Below are positions 36,295 through 46,279 of a stretch of 64,000 bases of DNA, one piece after another. The DNA lies in assembly GCF_024360925.2 (NCBI RefSeq), contig NZ_CP113517.1, positions 3,534,001 through 3,598,000 on the forward strand, in the 5' to 3' direction. The notes beneath the pieces are model-generated. The model was not told the origin of the DNA and did not search any database. It saw nothing but the letters and a program-made list of their open reading frames with translations. The DNA is from Methylomonas rapida. GTDB lineage: Bacteria; Pseudomonadota; Gammaproteobacteria; Methylococcales; Methylomonadaceae. The position numbers and the translations under genes are program-made. The first letter of the stretch is position 1; each line of letters begins with the position of its first letter.

Positions 36295-38151
36295 ATGGAT
36301 AGAAAATTCGCCATCAAAGACCCTCTGGCGGAAAACCGCGTATTTCTGAGCCGCATCGTAGCGGCTTTCATGCTGATCCTCTTGATGATCGCGGGCCTGA
36401 TCATCAGATTGGTCTATTTGCAGATTGTTGGTCACGAACATTACGCCACCCTGTCCAAGGACAACCGGGTCAAGATTTCGCCATTGCCCCCCACCCGCGG
36501 CATCATCTACGACCGTCAGGGCCGCATGCTGGCGGAAAACGTGCCGACCTACAGCCTGGAACTCATCCCGGAGCAGATCAAGAACCTGGACGAAACCCTG
36601 GCCAAACTGCAAACGCTGCTGAACATTCCCGCCGAAAAGATCGAGCAGTTTCACAAGCAGCGCAAACGCAACAAATCGTTTACCACCACACCCTTATTGC
36701 AAAATCTGTCCGACGAGGAAGTCGCCAAATTCGCCGTTGTCCGCCCTTATTTTCCGGGGGTCGATGTCTATGCGCGCCTGGTGCGCCATTATCCCTACGG
36801 CGAACTGGCGGCTCACGTCGTGGGCTACGTCGGCCGCATCAACGAACAGGAACTCAAAACCCTGCCGACCGCCGAATACAGCGGCACCGACATCATCGGC
36901 AAAAACGGCATCGAAAAAGCCTACGAATCGCATCTGCTCGGCACTGCGGGTTATGAAGAAATCGAAACCAATGCCCAGGCACGCGCGGTCAACACGCTAG
37001 CCACCGTCGAATCCATTGCCGGCTCCAACATCTATCTGACCCTGGACATCGATTTACAGAAGATCGCTTACGATGCCTTAAGCGAATATAACGGCGCGGC
37101 GGTGGCCATAGACATCAAAACCGGCGGCGTGCTGGCATTCGCCAGCCGGCCAGGATTCGATCCCAACCCGTTCGTGACCGGGATTTCCAGCAAGGATTAC
37201 AAAGCCCTGCAGGACTCGCCAGATCAACCGCTTTATAACCGGGCATTGCGCGGTTTATATCCGCCCGGCTCGACGGTCAAGCCCTTTTACGCCCTGGCCG
37301 GGCTGGAATACGGCGTCATCGATTTCGGCCATCGTCTGTATTGCCCCGGCTACTACCGCCTGCCCAACGTGGATCATAAATACCGCGACTGGAAAAAGTG
37401 GGGACACGGCATGGTCGACATGAACGAAGCCATTACCCAATCCTGCGACGTGTATTTTTATGATCTAGCGCTGGCTCTGGGCATAGACCGCATGTCGGAC
37501 TTCATGCGTCAGTTCGGTTTCGGCGAAAAAACCGGCATCGATTTGGTCGGCGAAATCAGCGGCCTGATGCCGTCAAAAGACTGGAAAAAACGCCACCGCA
37601 ACCGTCCCTGGTATCCTGGCGAAACCCTGATTACCGGCATTGGTCAGGGTTATATGCAAGTCACGCCGCTGCAACTGGCCCATGCCACCGCCACGCTGGC
37701 CAATTATGGCAAAGTGGTTACGCCACATCTGGTACAGGAAATCATCACGCCGGATTACGCGACACCGCCTGAACTGGCGCCCGAAACCAGAATTCCGCTG
37801 ACCAAGAAATATGTGGACAACATCATCTACGCCATGACCAACGTGGTACACGGCAATCGCGGCACGGCTGGCCGCCTGGCCAAAGCCATCAATTATCAGA
37901 TCGCCGGCAAGACCGGCACCGCGCAGGTCTTTACCGTCAAACAGGAAGAAAAATACAACGAAGACGCCATCGACTTCAAAATGCGCGACCATGCCTTGTT
38001 CATTGCCTTTGCCCCCGTCCACGATCCCAAAATTGCTGTCGCCGTGGTCGCCGAACATGGCGGTCATGGCGGCTCGGTGGCCGCGCCCATCGCCGGGGAA
38101 ATCATCGATGCTTATCTGAATCCGAAAAAGGCTGCCACCCATGAAAAATGA
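36295..38151 (+). CDS. mrdA: Penicillin-binding protein 2 (elongation transpeptidase)
   Basis: 618 aa, class B PBP. N-terminal membrane helix (about 20-42), pedestal domain with RGIIYDRQGR, then transpeptidase motifs: S-T-V-K (SxxK, in PPGSTVKP), SCD (SxN-like), and KTGTAQV. It cross-links peptidoglycan during elongation with RodA, encoded immediately downstream with a 10-nt overlap. Confidence 0.97.
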   Translation: MDRKFAIKDPLAENRVFLSRIVAAFMLILLMIAGLIIRLVYLQIVGHEHYATLSKDNRVKISPLPPTRGIIYDRQGRMLAENVPTYSLELIPEQIKNLDETLAKLQTLLNIPAEKIEQFHKQRKRNKSFTTTPLLQNLSDEEVAKFAVVRPYFPGVDVYARLVRHYPYGELAAHVVGYVGRINEQELKTLPTAEYSGTDIIGKNGIEKAYESHLLGTAGYEEIETNAQARAVNTLATVESIAGSNIYLTLDIDLQKIAYDALSEYNGAAVAIDIKTGGVLAFASRPGFDPNPFVTGISSKDYKALQDSPDQPLYNRALRGLYPPGSTVKPFYALAGLEYGVIDFGHRLYCPGYYRLPNVDHKYRDWKKWGHGMVDMNEAITQSCDVYFYDLALALGIDRMSDFMRQFGFGEKTGIDLVGEISGLMPSKDWKKRHRNRPWYPGETLITGIGQGYMQVTPLQLAHATATLANYGKVVTPHLVQEIITPDYATPPELAPETRIPLTKKYVDNIIYAMTNVVHGNRGTAGRLAKAINYQIAGKTGTAQVFTVKQEEKYNEDAIDFKMRDHALFIAFAPVHDPKIAVAVVAEHGGHGGSVAAPIAGEIIDAYLNPKKAATHEK

Positions 38152-39271
38152 AATGCGCATCGAGCAATTTCAGTCGCCGTCATTACTGGGCAATCTGCTG
38201 CGCAAGTTGCATATCGATATTCCGTTGTTTTTGACACTGCTTTTGATTTGTTCGCTGAGTTTCGTGATTTTGTATAGTGCCGGCGGCCAAAACATGGCCT
38301 TGTTGATGCGCCATGCCAGCCGCACGGGCTTGGCCATGCTGTTGATGATCGTTCTGGCGCACGTCAATCCGCGGCGGTTTCAAACTTTTTCCGTGGCTTT
38401 TTTCGTGGCTTGCGTGATGCTGTTACTGGCGGTTGCCGTCATGGGCCAAATCAGCATGGGCGCGCAACGCTGGCTGGATCTCGGATTTTTTCGCTTTCAA
38501 CCGTCGGAATTCACCAAAATTGCCGCCCCGATGATGGTGGCGTGGTATTTATCCGAACATTCGCTGCCACCCAAGCCGAAGCAAGTGTTGGCGGCCGGCA
38601 TATTATTGGCCATACCGGTATTATTGATCGCCAAACAACCGGATCTAGGCACCTCGTTGCTGGTTGCCAGCTCTGGCGCGGCCGTGCTGTTCTTTGCCGG
38701 CTTGTCCTGGTGGCTAATCCTGGGCATCATCTCGATTCTCGCGGCATTGACACCGGTGTTATGGCATTTCATGCGCGAATATCAACGCAACCGCGTGCTG
38801 ACTTTCATCAATCCCGAAGCCGATCCGATGGGAACGGGCTACCACATCATTCAATCCAAGATTGCGATCGGTTCCGGCGGCATCAACGGCAAAGGCTGGC
38901 TGGGCAGCACGCAAGCCAAGCTGGACTTTTTACCAGAAAGCTCTACCGACTTCATTTTTGCGGTGTTCGCGGAAGAATTCGGCCTGTTCGGCTGCGTCGG
39001 CCTGTTGTTCCTGTACTTGCTGGTCATCAGCCGCTGTTTCTATATCGCCGTGCAAGCGCAAGATACCTATTGCCGCCTATTGGCCGGCAGCCTGGCCTTC
39101 ACGTTTTTTGTCTATGTGTTCGTCAATATCGGCATGGTCATCGGAATTTTGCCGGTGGTTGGGGTGCCGTTGCCGCTGATCAGCTACGGCGGCACCTCGA
39201 TGGTGACACTGATGGCGGGTTTTGGCATATTGATGTCGATACATACGCATCGGAAGCTGTTACCGGTTTGA
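38141..39271 (+). CDS. mrdB: Peptidoglycan glycosyltransferase RodA (SEDS)
   Basis: 376 aa, about ten membrane helices. It has the SEDS-family signatures GAQRWLDLGFFRFQPSEFTKIA, KPDLG-like KQPDLGTS, and the late PLPLISYGGTSM. It polymerises glycan strands with PBP2. The ATG lies inside mrdA; a second ATG 12 nt later is also possible. Confidence 0.96.
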   Translation: MKNEMRIEQFQSPSLLGNLLRKLHIDIPLFLTLLLICSLSFVILYSAGGQNMALLMRHASRTGLAMLLMIVLAHVNPRRFQTFSVAFFVACVMLLLAVAVMGQISMGAQRWLDLGFFRFQPSEFTKIAAPMMVAWYLSEHSLPPKPKQVLAAGILLAIPVLLIAKQPDLGTSLLVASSGAAVLFFAGLSWWLILGIISILAALTPVLWHFMREYQRNRVLTFINPEADPMGTGYHIIQSKIAIGSGGINGKGWLGSTQAKLDFLPESSTDFIFAVFAEEFGLFGCVGLLFLYLLVISRCFYIAVQAQDTYCRLLAGSLAFTFFVYVFVNIGMVIGILPVVGVPLPLISYGGTSMVTLMAGFGILMSIHTHRKLLPV

Positions 39272-39313
39272 TCGACAAAAATTATCGTCTTTTATAAACT
39301 TTGAATTCTGCTT

Positions 39314-40291
39314 ATGTCATTTCGCCTTTTACTCCTATTCATTTTGTCGTTATTTGTGCCAGCCGCATCGGCCGCGATTACCGAAACCGATTCGTTCAAG
39401 CGCTTCGTCGCCCAGATGGTCAAGCAACATCATTTCAACGAAACCGAACTACGCCATTTATTTCAAGCGGTCAACATCCAGCAGCCGATTCTGGATGCGA
39501 TGGCCAAACCGGCGGAAGCCAAACCCTGGTATCAATACCGCGAGATATTCATGACCGAATCGCGCATAGCCGGCGGCGTGCAATTCTGGCGCGATAATGA
39601 AGCGGCCTTGAGAGCAGTCGAACAACAATACGGCGTGCCGGCCGAAATCGTCATTGCCATCATCGGCGTCGAAACCAAATACGGCGCCTTTACCGGCAAA
39701 TACCGGGTCATCGATGCCTTGGCGACCCTGGGCTTTGCTTACCCATCCCGTAGCGAATTCTTCTTGAAAGAATTGGAAAACTTCCTGTTATTGAGCCGTG
39801 AAGAACATATCGACCCATTACAGCCTATGGGTTCCTATGCCGGCGCGATGGGGCTGTCTCAATTCATGCCCAGCAGCTACCGGGCCTATGCGAAAGACTT
39901 CGATCTGGACCATAAACGCGACATTTGGCAAAACAGCAGCGATGCGATCGCCAGCGTGGCAAATTACTTCGTAGCCAATGGCTGGCAACGCGGCGGCGCC
40001 ATCGCTTTTCGGGTCAACGCTCGCAGCGATGCATACCGCAGCGCGTTGAGCAAAGGCGTCAAGCCCGATATGTCGATAGGACAATTGCGTAAACTTGGCA
40101 TTACCACACCGTCACAACTTACCGATAGCGAAAATGCAAAATTACTGAGCTATCCCTTGCTAGATGGCGAAGAGCTTTGGCTGGGCTTGCATAATTTCTA
40201 TGTCATCACCCGCTATAACCATAGTCCGCTTTATGCCATGGCGGTATTTCAATTGAGCCAGGCGATACGCGACAAAAAACTGCACGACTGA
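39314..40291 (+). CDS. mltB: Lytic murein transglycosylase B
   Basis: 325 aa with a signal peptide (about 1-22). The catalytic Glu is in IIGVETKYGAF, and the family pattern GAMGLSQFMPSSYRAYAKD is present. It cleaves glycan strands to 1,6-anhydro ends in the periplasm. No lipobox is visible, so it may be soluble rather than lipid-anchored. The 3' end overlaps the convergent thpR gene by about 43 bp. Confidence 0.93.
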   Translation: MSFRLLLLFILSLFVPAASAAITETDSFKRFVAQMVKQHHFNETELRHLFQAVNIQQPILDAMAKPAEAKPWYQYREIFMTESRIAGGVQFWRDNEAALRAVEQQYGVPAEIVIAIIGVETKYGAFTGKYRVIDALATLGFAYPSRSEFFLKELENFLLLSREEHIDPLQPMGSYAGAMGLSQFMPSSYRAYAKDFDLDHKRDIWQNSSDAIASVANYFVANGWQRGGAIAFRVNARSDAYRSALSKGVKPDMSIGQLRKLGITTPSQLTDSENAKLLSYPLLDGEELWLGLHNFYVITRYNHSPLYAMAVFQLSQAIRDKKLHD

Positions 40292-40818
40292 TTGGCGTCA
40301 ATCGTAATGGCTGGAGCGCTCTGCCAGCGCTTCAGCACCCTATATTCCACGCCAGCCGGCGTAGAACAGGATTCCACCAGACAAAATCCGTCGATTTGCC
40401 AGCCTATGGGTTCAAATGCAATTTCAGGTAGGAATTTGGCTTTACGCAACAAGGTCACATGTGGCGTGTAAGGCCGCCGGTCGACCTCGATTTCGTGTTG
40501 AATGGCAGCGGCGTTGAGTTGTTCGACCAAACTCGATACCGCCGTATCGAATTGCTCCGCGCACAAACAAACCACGGCGGGCTTTTTCCAATACTGGAGT
40601 CGGTCAAACATCAGACGCATCGGCTCGACGACTATATTGTCGGCAGCCTGCATCATGGCAGCTTGCTGTGCTTCGTCCAGGTTCCCCAAAAAAACCAGCG
40701 TGGCATGCACATTCATGGCTGAGACAGGCCTGCCATACCCTCTCAGACTGCGAACGATTTTTTGAAATCGCTGCCGGGTATCGTCATCCGGCCAAAGGGC
40801 AAAGAATAGCCGCTTCAT
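40249..40818 (-). CDS. thpR: RNA 2',3'-cyclic phosphodiesterase
   Basis: 189 aa from the ATG at 40818 (MKRLFFALWPDDDTRQR). The two 2H phosphoesterase motifs are HATLVFLG and HVTLLRK. Acts on 2',3'-cyclic phosphate RNA ends (LigT/ThpR family). Follows the redox gene, whose stop it overlaps by a few nt; its 3' end overlaps mltB. Confidence 0.92.
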   Translation of the reverse strand: MKRLFFALWPDDDTRQRFQKIVRSLRGYGRPVSAMNVHATLVFLGNLDEAQQAAMMQAADNIVVEPMRLMFDRLQYWKKPAVVCLCAEQFDTAVSSLVEQLNAAAIQHEIEVDRRPYTPHVTLLRKAKFLPEIAFEPIGWQIDGFCLVESCSTPAGVEYRVLKRWQSAPAITIDANQSCSFLSRIAWLN

Positions 40819-40825
40819 GACCTCG

Positions 40826-41485
40826 TCACTCGGCAAGCAATTGCCTGATCAGGCTTTCCAATTCGGAAAATTCTCCAAACCGGCACGCGCGCAAAATACC
40901 CTGCTTATCGACCAGGATATGCGATGGCGTACCTTGCAACGCAAAACGCTCGAAGGTTTCGGCACGGTACTCCAAAGTTTGCAAATAATCCCTGATACGC
41001 AACCTGATCTGTTGGTAATCGGCCGACTGCCTGGAAATATCCGGCAATTTTTGTCGAATGAAATCGTCCACGGTTTGCTCGGTGACGGGTTCCTCTACTT
41101 TCAGCAAGCAGTCCATGGCTACCGGAAACGGGATGCGATACGGCCATAGTCCATTCCGCAATTGTCCATACTCCTGTAACGCCCGCCGTGTCTCGCCAAC
41201 CACCTCGCATTTTTCCAACAGCAGTCGTAGATTAACCAAGTTGTTTTTATCAAAATCCTCGAAGGCGGTGGCAACGCCCAACACTGCCAGTCCTTGCTCG
41301 GCGTAACGCTGATGTAAATCGATGGCCTGCGGCAGAGAATACAAGAAACAACCTGGGCAATTGACTTGAAACACCTCGACCAGCACCACCTTTCCCCGCA
41401 ATTGATCAAAGTTGGTAGCTTCTCCCTGCACCCATTGGGACACCGCTAGTGGTACGGTCATTTGACTCAATTGAGCTTTGATCAT
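40826..41485 (-). CDS. Thioredoxin-fold (TlpA/peroxiredoxin-like) protein
   Basis: 219 aa, no signal peptide, so likely cytoplasmic. A thioredoxin-like fold starts GKVVLVEVFQVNCPGCFLYSLPQAI, with C-P-G-C as redox centre, and ends GTPSHILVDKQGILRACRFGEF (cis-Pro). A long insert (about 85-170) separates the halves, which is unusual for small thioredoxins. A redoxin of this shape could reduce a specific partner; the partner is not evident. Sits between flgL and thpR. Confidence 0.78.
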   Translation of the reverse strand: MIKAQLSQMTVPLAVSQWVQGEATNFDQLRGKVVLVEVFQVNCPGCFLYSLPQAIDLHQRYAEQGLAVLGVATAFEDFDKNNLVNLRLLLEKCEVVGETRRALQEYGQLRNGLWPYRIPFPVAMDCLLKVEEPVTEQTVDDFIRQKLPDISRQSADYQQIRLRIRDYLQTLEYRAETFERFALQGTPSHILVDKQGILRACRFGEFSELESLIRQLLAE

Positions 41486-41492
41486 TTTTTAA

Positions 41493-42410
41493 CTACATGT
41501 AATTAAACAACGATAGATTTTGCACTTTGACATAGGCTTGCTGGGCCGCCTGAAGTGCAATCTCTTGTAAATTGAATTTACTCAAGGCTTCGGCATAGTC
41601 CAGATCACCAATTTCAGATGCCGTGCTTTTGTTATCCAAGATGTAGTCGGCATTCCGGTTTTCCTGCACATCCAGCGCATTCATTCGGGCACCGACAGAA
41701 GCCCTAACAGTGGAAAAACGCTCTAAAGCCTTGCTTATATCGCCCAAGGAAGCTGGGTCTGGAGTATTGTTTTTCAGCCCGGCAGACAAGGTTTCGATGG
41801 CCTGGAACACATTCTCAATACTACCGAGAGTTAACGGGTCAGGGAGTATATTGCCAAAAACCTCGTTACCCGGATCACCATCGGCAACTTGCCGGTCAGG
41901 ACCAATTTCTATTTTGCGCTGATTGGTATCGCCTTGATAGGTATAAACAGGAGGCACAGAATCATCGTGGGTAAAAGCCTTTTGATCCGTCTTGTAACCG
42001 GAAAAAATATACTCTCCGTTGGCATTTTTTGTATTGGCAATCCCCAATAACTGATCCTTTAATAGATCGATTTCCTCGGCAATTTGCTTTCTATTTTCTG
42101 GAGAAATAGAACCATTCAAGCCTCGTAGCGCCAAGTCTTGAATGCTTTGCAAAGCATCAGTGGCATTACTCAAACTAGATTCTTCCAAACCCAACCGCTG
42201 CCTCGCCGCACCGATATTCACTTGATATTGTTCACTTTCCTTAATATTTTGTTCCAGATCGATCAATGAGGTTGCTGCCACCGGATTTTCGGAGGGTGTC
42301 AGATATTTTTTATTGGATGACAATTTTAGCTGGGTTTCACTAAGCTTGGCCTGCTGATCCAGCATCGCGTTCACGGCTAGCTGATGACTCCATGAAGTAG
42401 AAATACGCAT
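41493..42410 (-). CDS. flgL: Flagellar hook-filament junction protein FlgL
   Basis: 305 aa, flagellin-like. N-terminal RISTSWSHQLAVNAMLDQQ and C-terminal LQEIALQAAQQAYVKVQNLSLFNYM give the typical coiled ends. It joins the hook to the filament as the second junction protein. Last gene of the flgB-L run. Confidence 0.95.
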   Translation of the reverse strand: MRISTSWSHQLAVNAMLDQQAKLSETQLKLSSNKKYLTPSENPVAATSLIDLEQNIKESEQYQVNIGAARQRLGLEESSLSNATDALQSIQDLALRGLNGSISPENRKQIAEEIDLLKDQLLGIANTKNANGEYIFSGYKTDQKAFTHDDSVPPVYTYQGDTNQRKIEIGPDRQVADGDPGNEVFGNILPDPLTLGSIENVFQAIETLSAGLKNNTPDPASLGDISKALERFSTVRASVGARMNALDVQENRNADYILDNKSTASEIGDLDYAEALSKFNLQEIALQAAQQAYVKVQNLSLFNYM

Positions 42411-42421
42411 GACAACCTCCC

Positions 42422-44068
42422 CTAACGAACGGCACCGATCAGACTATCGAACAACGTATTGGCCACCGATATGGCCTGTGCCGCTGCCTGATAAGACTGT
42501 TGAAACTTGATTAAATTCGCGGCTTCTTCATCCAGATTGACGCCAGAAACCGATTCCCAGGAAGAGGTGGCCTGTTTCAACAACGTATCCTGTGCCGAAC
42601 GACTCACTTGGGCGTTGCGCGTCTGCGTGCCCACTTTGGAAACTATTTGCCCATACGCATCGGAAAAAGTCGCCGTGCCGTTGAACATCAGACTGGCATT
42701 TTCCAGTTGCGCCAAGGCCAAGGCATTGCGGTTGTCGCCCGGCAAACCGGACACCGGCGGGCCATCAACACGACCTTGTGCCGCCGCTATTTGTTTAGGA
42801 TCGGTAATGGCCAGTTTGATATTCTTGGCTGCATCATAAGCAGGCCTGATTAAAAAACTATCACCCACTGTTAGAGTTCCGCTCAAAGCCAGGTTGAATC
42901 CATCAGCGGGCGCCGTGACATTCGTATTATCACTCAACCGAGTCAACGTATAAGCCGGTGGAGGCCCTACTGCCGAAATGGTAAGCTGATAATCACTGGC
43001 TTTGAGGCCTGAGGCGGATGTCGCAAATGTAGCGGTCAAAGTGGCGGTTGGATCGGCTACCTTGGCCACCACCGGAATTTCCGGCGAGCCCAAATCAAAA
43101 AAACGCGCACCTGCCGACCCCTCCAGATCATATCCCGCCTGGTGAACGCGATTGAATTCCACAGCCATCCCTGTCGCCAACAAACCCAGTTGCTGCTGCG
43201 CAGGATCCAGTACCTCATCCCTGAAGCGCAGGCTTCCATACAAACTTCCACCGGACAGCTGATTGGATATGTTTTGTCCATTCATGAATATTTCTTTATG
43301 CGTCGGATCGCTATCCGAGCTTTGGACAGACAATACCGCGGCATAATCGCTCAACACCAAAGGTTGTCCCTTGCCGATGAACACGCTGATGGAACCATCC
43401 TTTTGATTGACCACGGATACGTCGACCAGTTTGGCCATGTCGTTCAACAACATGTCCCGTTGATCCAATAACTGATTGGGCAATTGCCCCCCTTTAGCCC
43501 GGCCAATGTCGGCGACAATTTTGTTATTCAGTTCGGCAATCTCCTTGGCATACGAATTGAGATCGCTGACCATGCCACCCAAGCCCACATTGACCTGATC
43601 CCTGATTTGCTCGAAACGGCCGTTCATGGTGCTGAAAGTTTGCGCCAGCGACTCTGCTTCCGACAGCATCACTTGCCGCGCGGGAATGGACGAGGGATCG
43701 TCGGCGACTTCGTGCACGGCATCGAAAAACGCTTTCATGGAAGGCGCCAAGCTGGTGCTATCGGCCGCAATGATGCTGTCGATTTGCGCTGCCAGGCTGT
43801 GATAGGTATCGACCTCGCCGAAGGCCGAGTTGCTGGAACGCACCTGCCCGGTAATGAATTGATCGTAACTCCGGGCGATATTGGCTACCGACACGCCGGT
43901 TCCGACGAAGTTACCGCCCAGGAACTGCTCGGGCCGGGTAGACAATTCAGCCCGCTGCCGGCTGTAGCCTTCCGTATTGACATTACTGATATTGTTGCTG
44001 GTCGTTTCCAGCGAGCGCTGAAAAGCCGCCAATCCAGATAATGCGGTATTCAAAAGACCGATTGACAT
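42422..44068 (-). CDS. flgK: Flagellar hook-associated protein FlgK
   Basis: 548 aa. N-terminus IGLLNTALSGLAAFQRSLETTSNNISNVNT and the C-terminal EAANLIKFQQSYQAAAQAISVANTLFDSLI are classic. First hook-filament junction protein. 11 bp separate it from flgL. Confidence 0.96.
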   Translation of the reverse strand: MSIGLLNTALSGLAAFQRSLETTSNNISNVNTEGYSRQRAELSTRPEQFLGGNFVGTGVSVANIARSYDQFITGQVRSSNSAFGEVDTYHSLAAQIDSIIAADSTSLAPSMKAFFDAVHEVADDPSSIPARQVMLSEAESLAQTFSTMNGRFEQIRDQVNVGLGGMVSDLNSYAKEIAELNNKIVADIGRAKGGQLPNQLLDQRDMLLNDMAKLVDVSVVNQKDGSISVFIGKGQPLVLSDYAAVLSVQSSDSDPTHKEIFMNGQNISNQLSGGSLYGSLRFRDEVLDPAQQQLGLLATGMAVEFNRVHQAGYDLEGSAGARFFDLGSPEIPVVAKVADPTATLTATFATSASGLKASDYQLTISAVGPPPAYTLTRLSDNTNVTAPADGFNLALSGTLTVGDSFLIRPAYDAAKNIKLAITDPKQIAAAQGRVDGPPVSGLPGDNRNALALAQLENASLMFNGTATFSDAYGQIVSKVGTQTRNAQVSRSAQDTLLKQATSSWESVSGVNLDEEAANLIKFQQSYQAAAQAISVANTLFDSLIGAVR

Positions 44069-44076
44069 AGCGCCTC

Positions 44077-45099
44077 CTAACCTGCGTCAGCGGGTACTTG
44101 ACCGGCGATTTGATTGTTGTAAATGCTCATGATCTTTTCCGCATATCTAGGGTCGGTGGCATAACCCGCTTTTTGTAGTTCGCGTACATATTGCGCGGCG
44201 TTATCCGCTTTCTTCAAGGCTTCGCCATAACGAGGATTCGATTTGATGAAATTGACATAATCGTCAAAACTTTCTTTGTACGAATCATAAGATCTAAACC
44301 CGGCCATTTCCCTTTTCGCCACACCACCATCATATTCCAGCGTCGATACTCGCGTTTGCTTGCCTTGCCAACTTTTATCGGCCTTGATATTAAAAAGATT
44401 AAAACTACTTTCGCCTTGGGCATTTTTGATCACCGATTGTCCCCAGCCGGTTTCCAGGGCGGCCTGAGCCAGTAATACATTGACATCGACCCCCAGTTCC
44501 CTGGCTGCTTCTTGCGCGTGCGGCATCAACTGGCTCATGAAAATCTGTTTGTTGACAGCCCTTCCGCTTGCGCGCGAGCTTTGCTCCATGGCCTGCCATT
44601 TGGCCTCGAGCGCTTGCTGACTTTGTTCCATACGCTCCAAGGCGGCTTGCAAACTGGTCAAGCCAGACTCTTCCAGCGACTGTTCGGAATTTACCGCACT
44701 CATAGTCTTGTTCATTGGACGCGGGGCGGCTTGGCCATGCACGCCGAAAGCCCGATTCAGGTAATCACTGGCCTGCATTTTCTCGTCCTCGTCATTCTTC
44801 GGCTTGGGCGTCAATTGTTTGGCTATCAAATCGGCCAAGCCAACACCCGGTTTACCGGCCAACTCCACGGCCATTTGCTGGTCGTACATGTCCCGATAAA
44901 ACTCGCTTTGCTTGCTATCCAGTATGCCTTCGCTCAATTTGGCCTGCCTCATGCTTTTCAAGACCATGGTCAAAAACACGGATTCGAATTGCTTGGCGAC
45001 TTCCTTGATCGCCTCCGGCGATTGTTCGCGCGCACCTTGTTTCAGTTTGGCCAGACCATTGAAGTCTGTATAAACGGATACAGTATCGGTGTTTAACAT
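44077..45099 (-). CDS. flgJ: Flagellar rod assembly protein/muramidase FlgJ
   Basis: 340 aa with both parts: a rod-binding N-terminus (about 25-95, EVAKQFESVFLTMVLKSM) and a glucosaminidase-type C-terminus (about 185-335) with catalytic Glu216 in AALETGWGQ. It lets the rod pass the peptidoglycan. The SD region is a run of nine Gs (minus strand) directly before TTATC-ATG, a possible slippage site. Confidence 0.95.
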   Translation of the reverse strand: MLNTDTVSVYTDFNGLAKLKQGAREQSPEAIKEVAKQFESVFLTMVLKSMRQAKLSEGILDSKQSEFYRDMYDQQMAVELAGKPGVGLADLIAKQLTPKPKNDEDEKMQASDYLNRAFGVHGQAAPRPMNKTMSAVNSEQSLEESGLTSLQAALERMEQSQQALEAKWQAMEQSSRASGRAVNKQIFMSQLMPHAQEAARELGVDVNVLLAQAALETGWGQSVIKNAQGESSFNLFNIKADKSWQGKQTRVSTLEYDGGVAKREMAGFRSYDSYKESFDDYVNFIKSNPRYGEALKKADNAAQYVRELQKAGYATDPRYAEKIMSIYNNQIAGQVPADAG

Positions 45100-45144
45100 G
45101 ATAACCCCCCCCCTCTAAATCGGGAACGCACGGCGAATCAGTTA

Positions 45145-46230
45145 CTAAATCACGATCAACTCGGCACGCAAGGCGCCTGCTGATTTCAAGGCTTCCAAAA
45201 TCGCGACCAAATCACTTGGCGCGGCTCCAACACTATTGACGGCCTGCACGATTTCATCCAATGACACGCCTGGGTTGAATACGAACATGTGGTTGTTCTC
45301 TTCCTGAACCGAAATTTCAGACTTAGGCGTCACCACGGTCTCGCCTTGCGACAGGGCGCCCGGCTGACTGACTTGCGGGTTTTCCGAAATCGTCACGGTC
45401 AGACTGCCATGCGACACCGCCGAAGGTTGCACCCTGACCTTGCTGTTGATGATGACAGTGCCGGTCCTGGAGTTGACGATGACCTTAGCCGGGGCATCAT
45501 CCGGCGCTATCTCGATATTCTCGACCATTGCGGTAAACTCGACCTTCTGAGCCGGATTGACCGGAGATCTCACGCTCACGGAAGTAGCATCGATAGCCCT
45601 GGCAGTATCCGCACCCAGCATTTTATTGATTGCCCCAACCATCCGATTGGCTGTCGTAAAATCTGGGGTGTTCAAATTGAACACCAAATCGCCGCCTTGC
45701 TCGAAACCAGTCGGCACGCTTCGCTCCACTGTAGCGCCATTCGGTATCCTCCCCACCAAGGGATTGTTGACGGTGATTTTTGAGCCATCCTGGCCGGATG
45801 CGCTCAAACCGCCCACCACCAGATTACCTTGCGCCACCGCATAGACATTGCCATCCGCGCCGCGCAACGGGCTCATTACCAACGAGCCACCACGCAAACT
45901 TTTGGCATCCCCCATCGAAGAAACCGTCACATCGATGGTTTGCCCTGGTTTGGCAAAGGGCGGCAATTCTGCATGTACACTAACCAAGGCTACGTTTTTG
46001 GATTTTGGATCGATGCCGGGCGGCAACGTCATGCCGAGTTTACCTACCATATTGCGCAAGGCTTGCCCGGTGAATCGGGTTTTATCGCCGGATTTATCCA
46101 AACCCGTGACCAAACCGTAGCCCACGAGTTGGTTGCTGCGCACACCGGCAACCGCGGCAATATCCTTGATCCGCTCGGCCTGCACGACATTCGCTATTAG
46201 CATCATGGCCAGCAAGATTATTGTTTTCAT
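45145..46230 (-). CDS. flgI: Flagellar P-ring protein FlgI
   Basis: 361 aa with a signal peptide ([18 protein letters not shown]). It has the FlgI start [24 protein letters not shown] and the C-terminal [20 protein letters not shown]. Forms the periplasmic P-ring, assembled with the help of FlgA. Confidence 0.97.
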   Translation of the reverse strand: MKTIILLAMMLIANVVQAERIKDIAAVAGVRSNQLVGYGLVTGLDKSGDKTRFTGQALRNMVGKLGMTLPPGIDPKSKNVALVSVHAELPPFAKPGQTIDVTVSSMGDAKSLRGGSLVMSPLRGADGNVYAVAQGNLVVGGLSASGQDGSKITVNNPLVGRIPNGATVERSVPTGFEQGGDLVFNLNTPDFTTANRMVGAINKMLGADTARAIDATSVSVRSPVNPAQKVEFTAMVENIEIAPDDAPAKVIVNSRTGTVIINSKVRVQPSAVSHGSLTVTISENPQVSQPGALSQGETVVTPKSEISVQEENNHMFVFNPGVSLDEIVQAVNSVGAAPSDLVAILEALKSAGALRAELIVI

Positions 46231-46279
46231 CGTCTTTCTCCGCTATCGGTGATCGTCAGAGACCAAGCCTGCTTACACG

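Noticed and set aside
38410..39297. 295-codon frame inside rodA
   Set aside because: Out-of-frame shadow of a well-conserved membrane protein.
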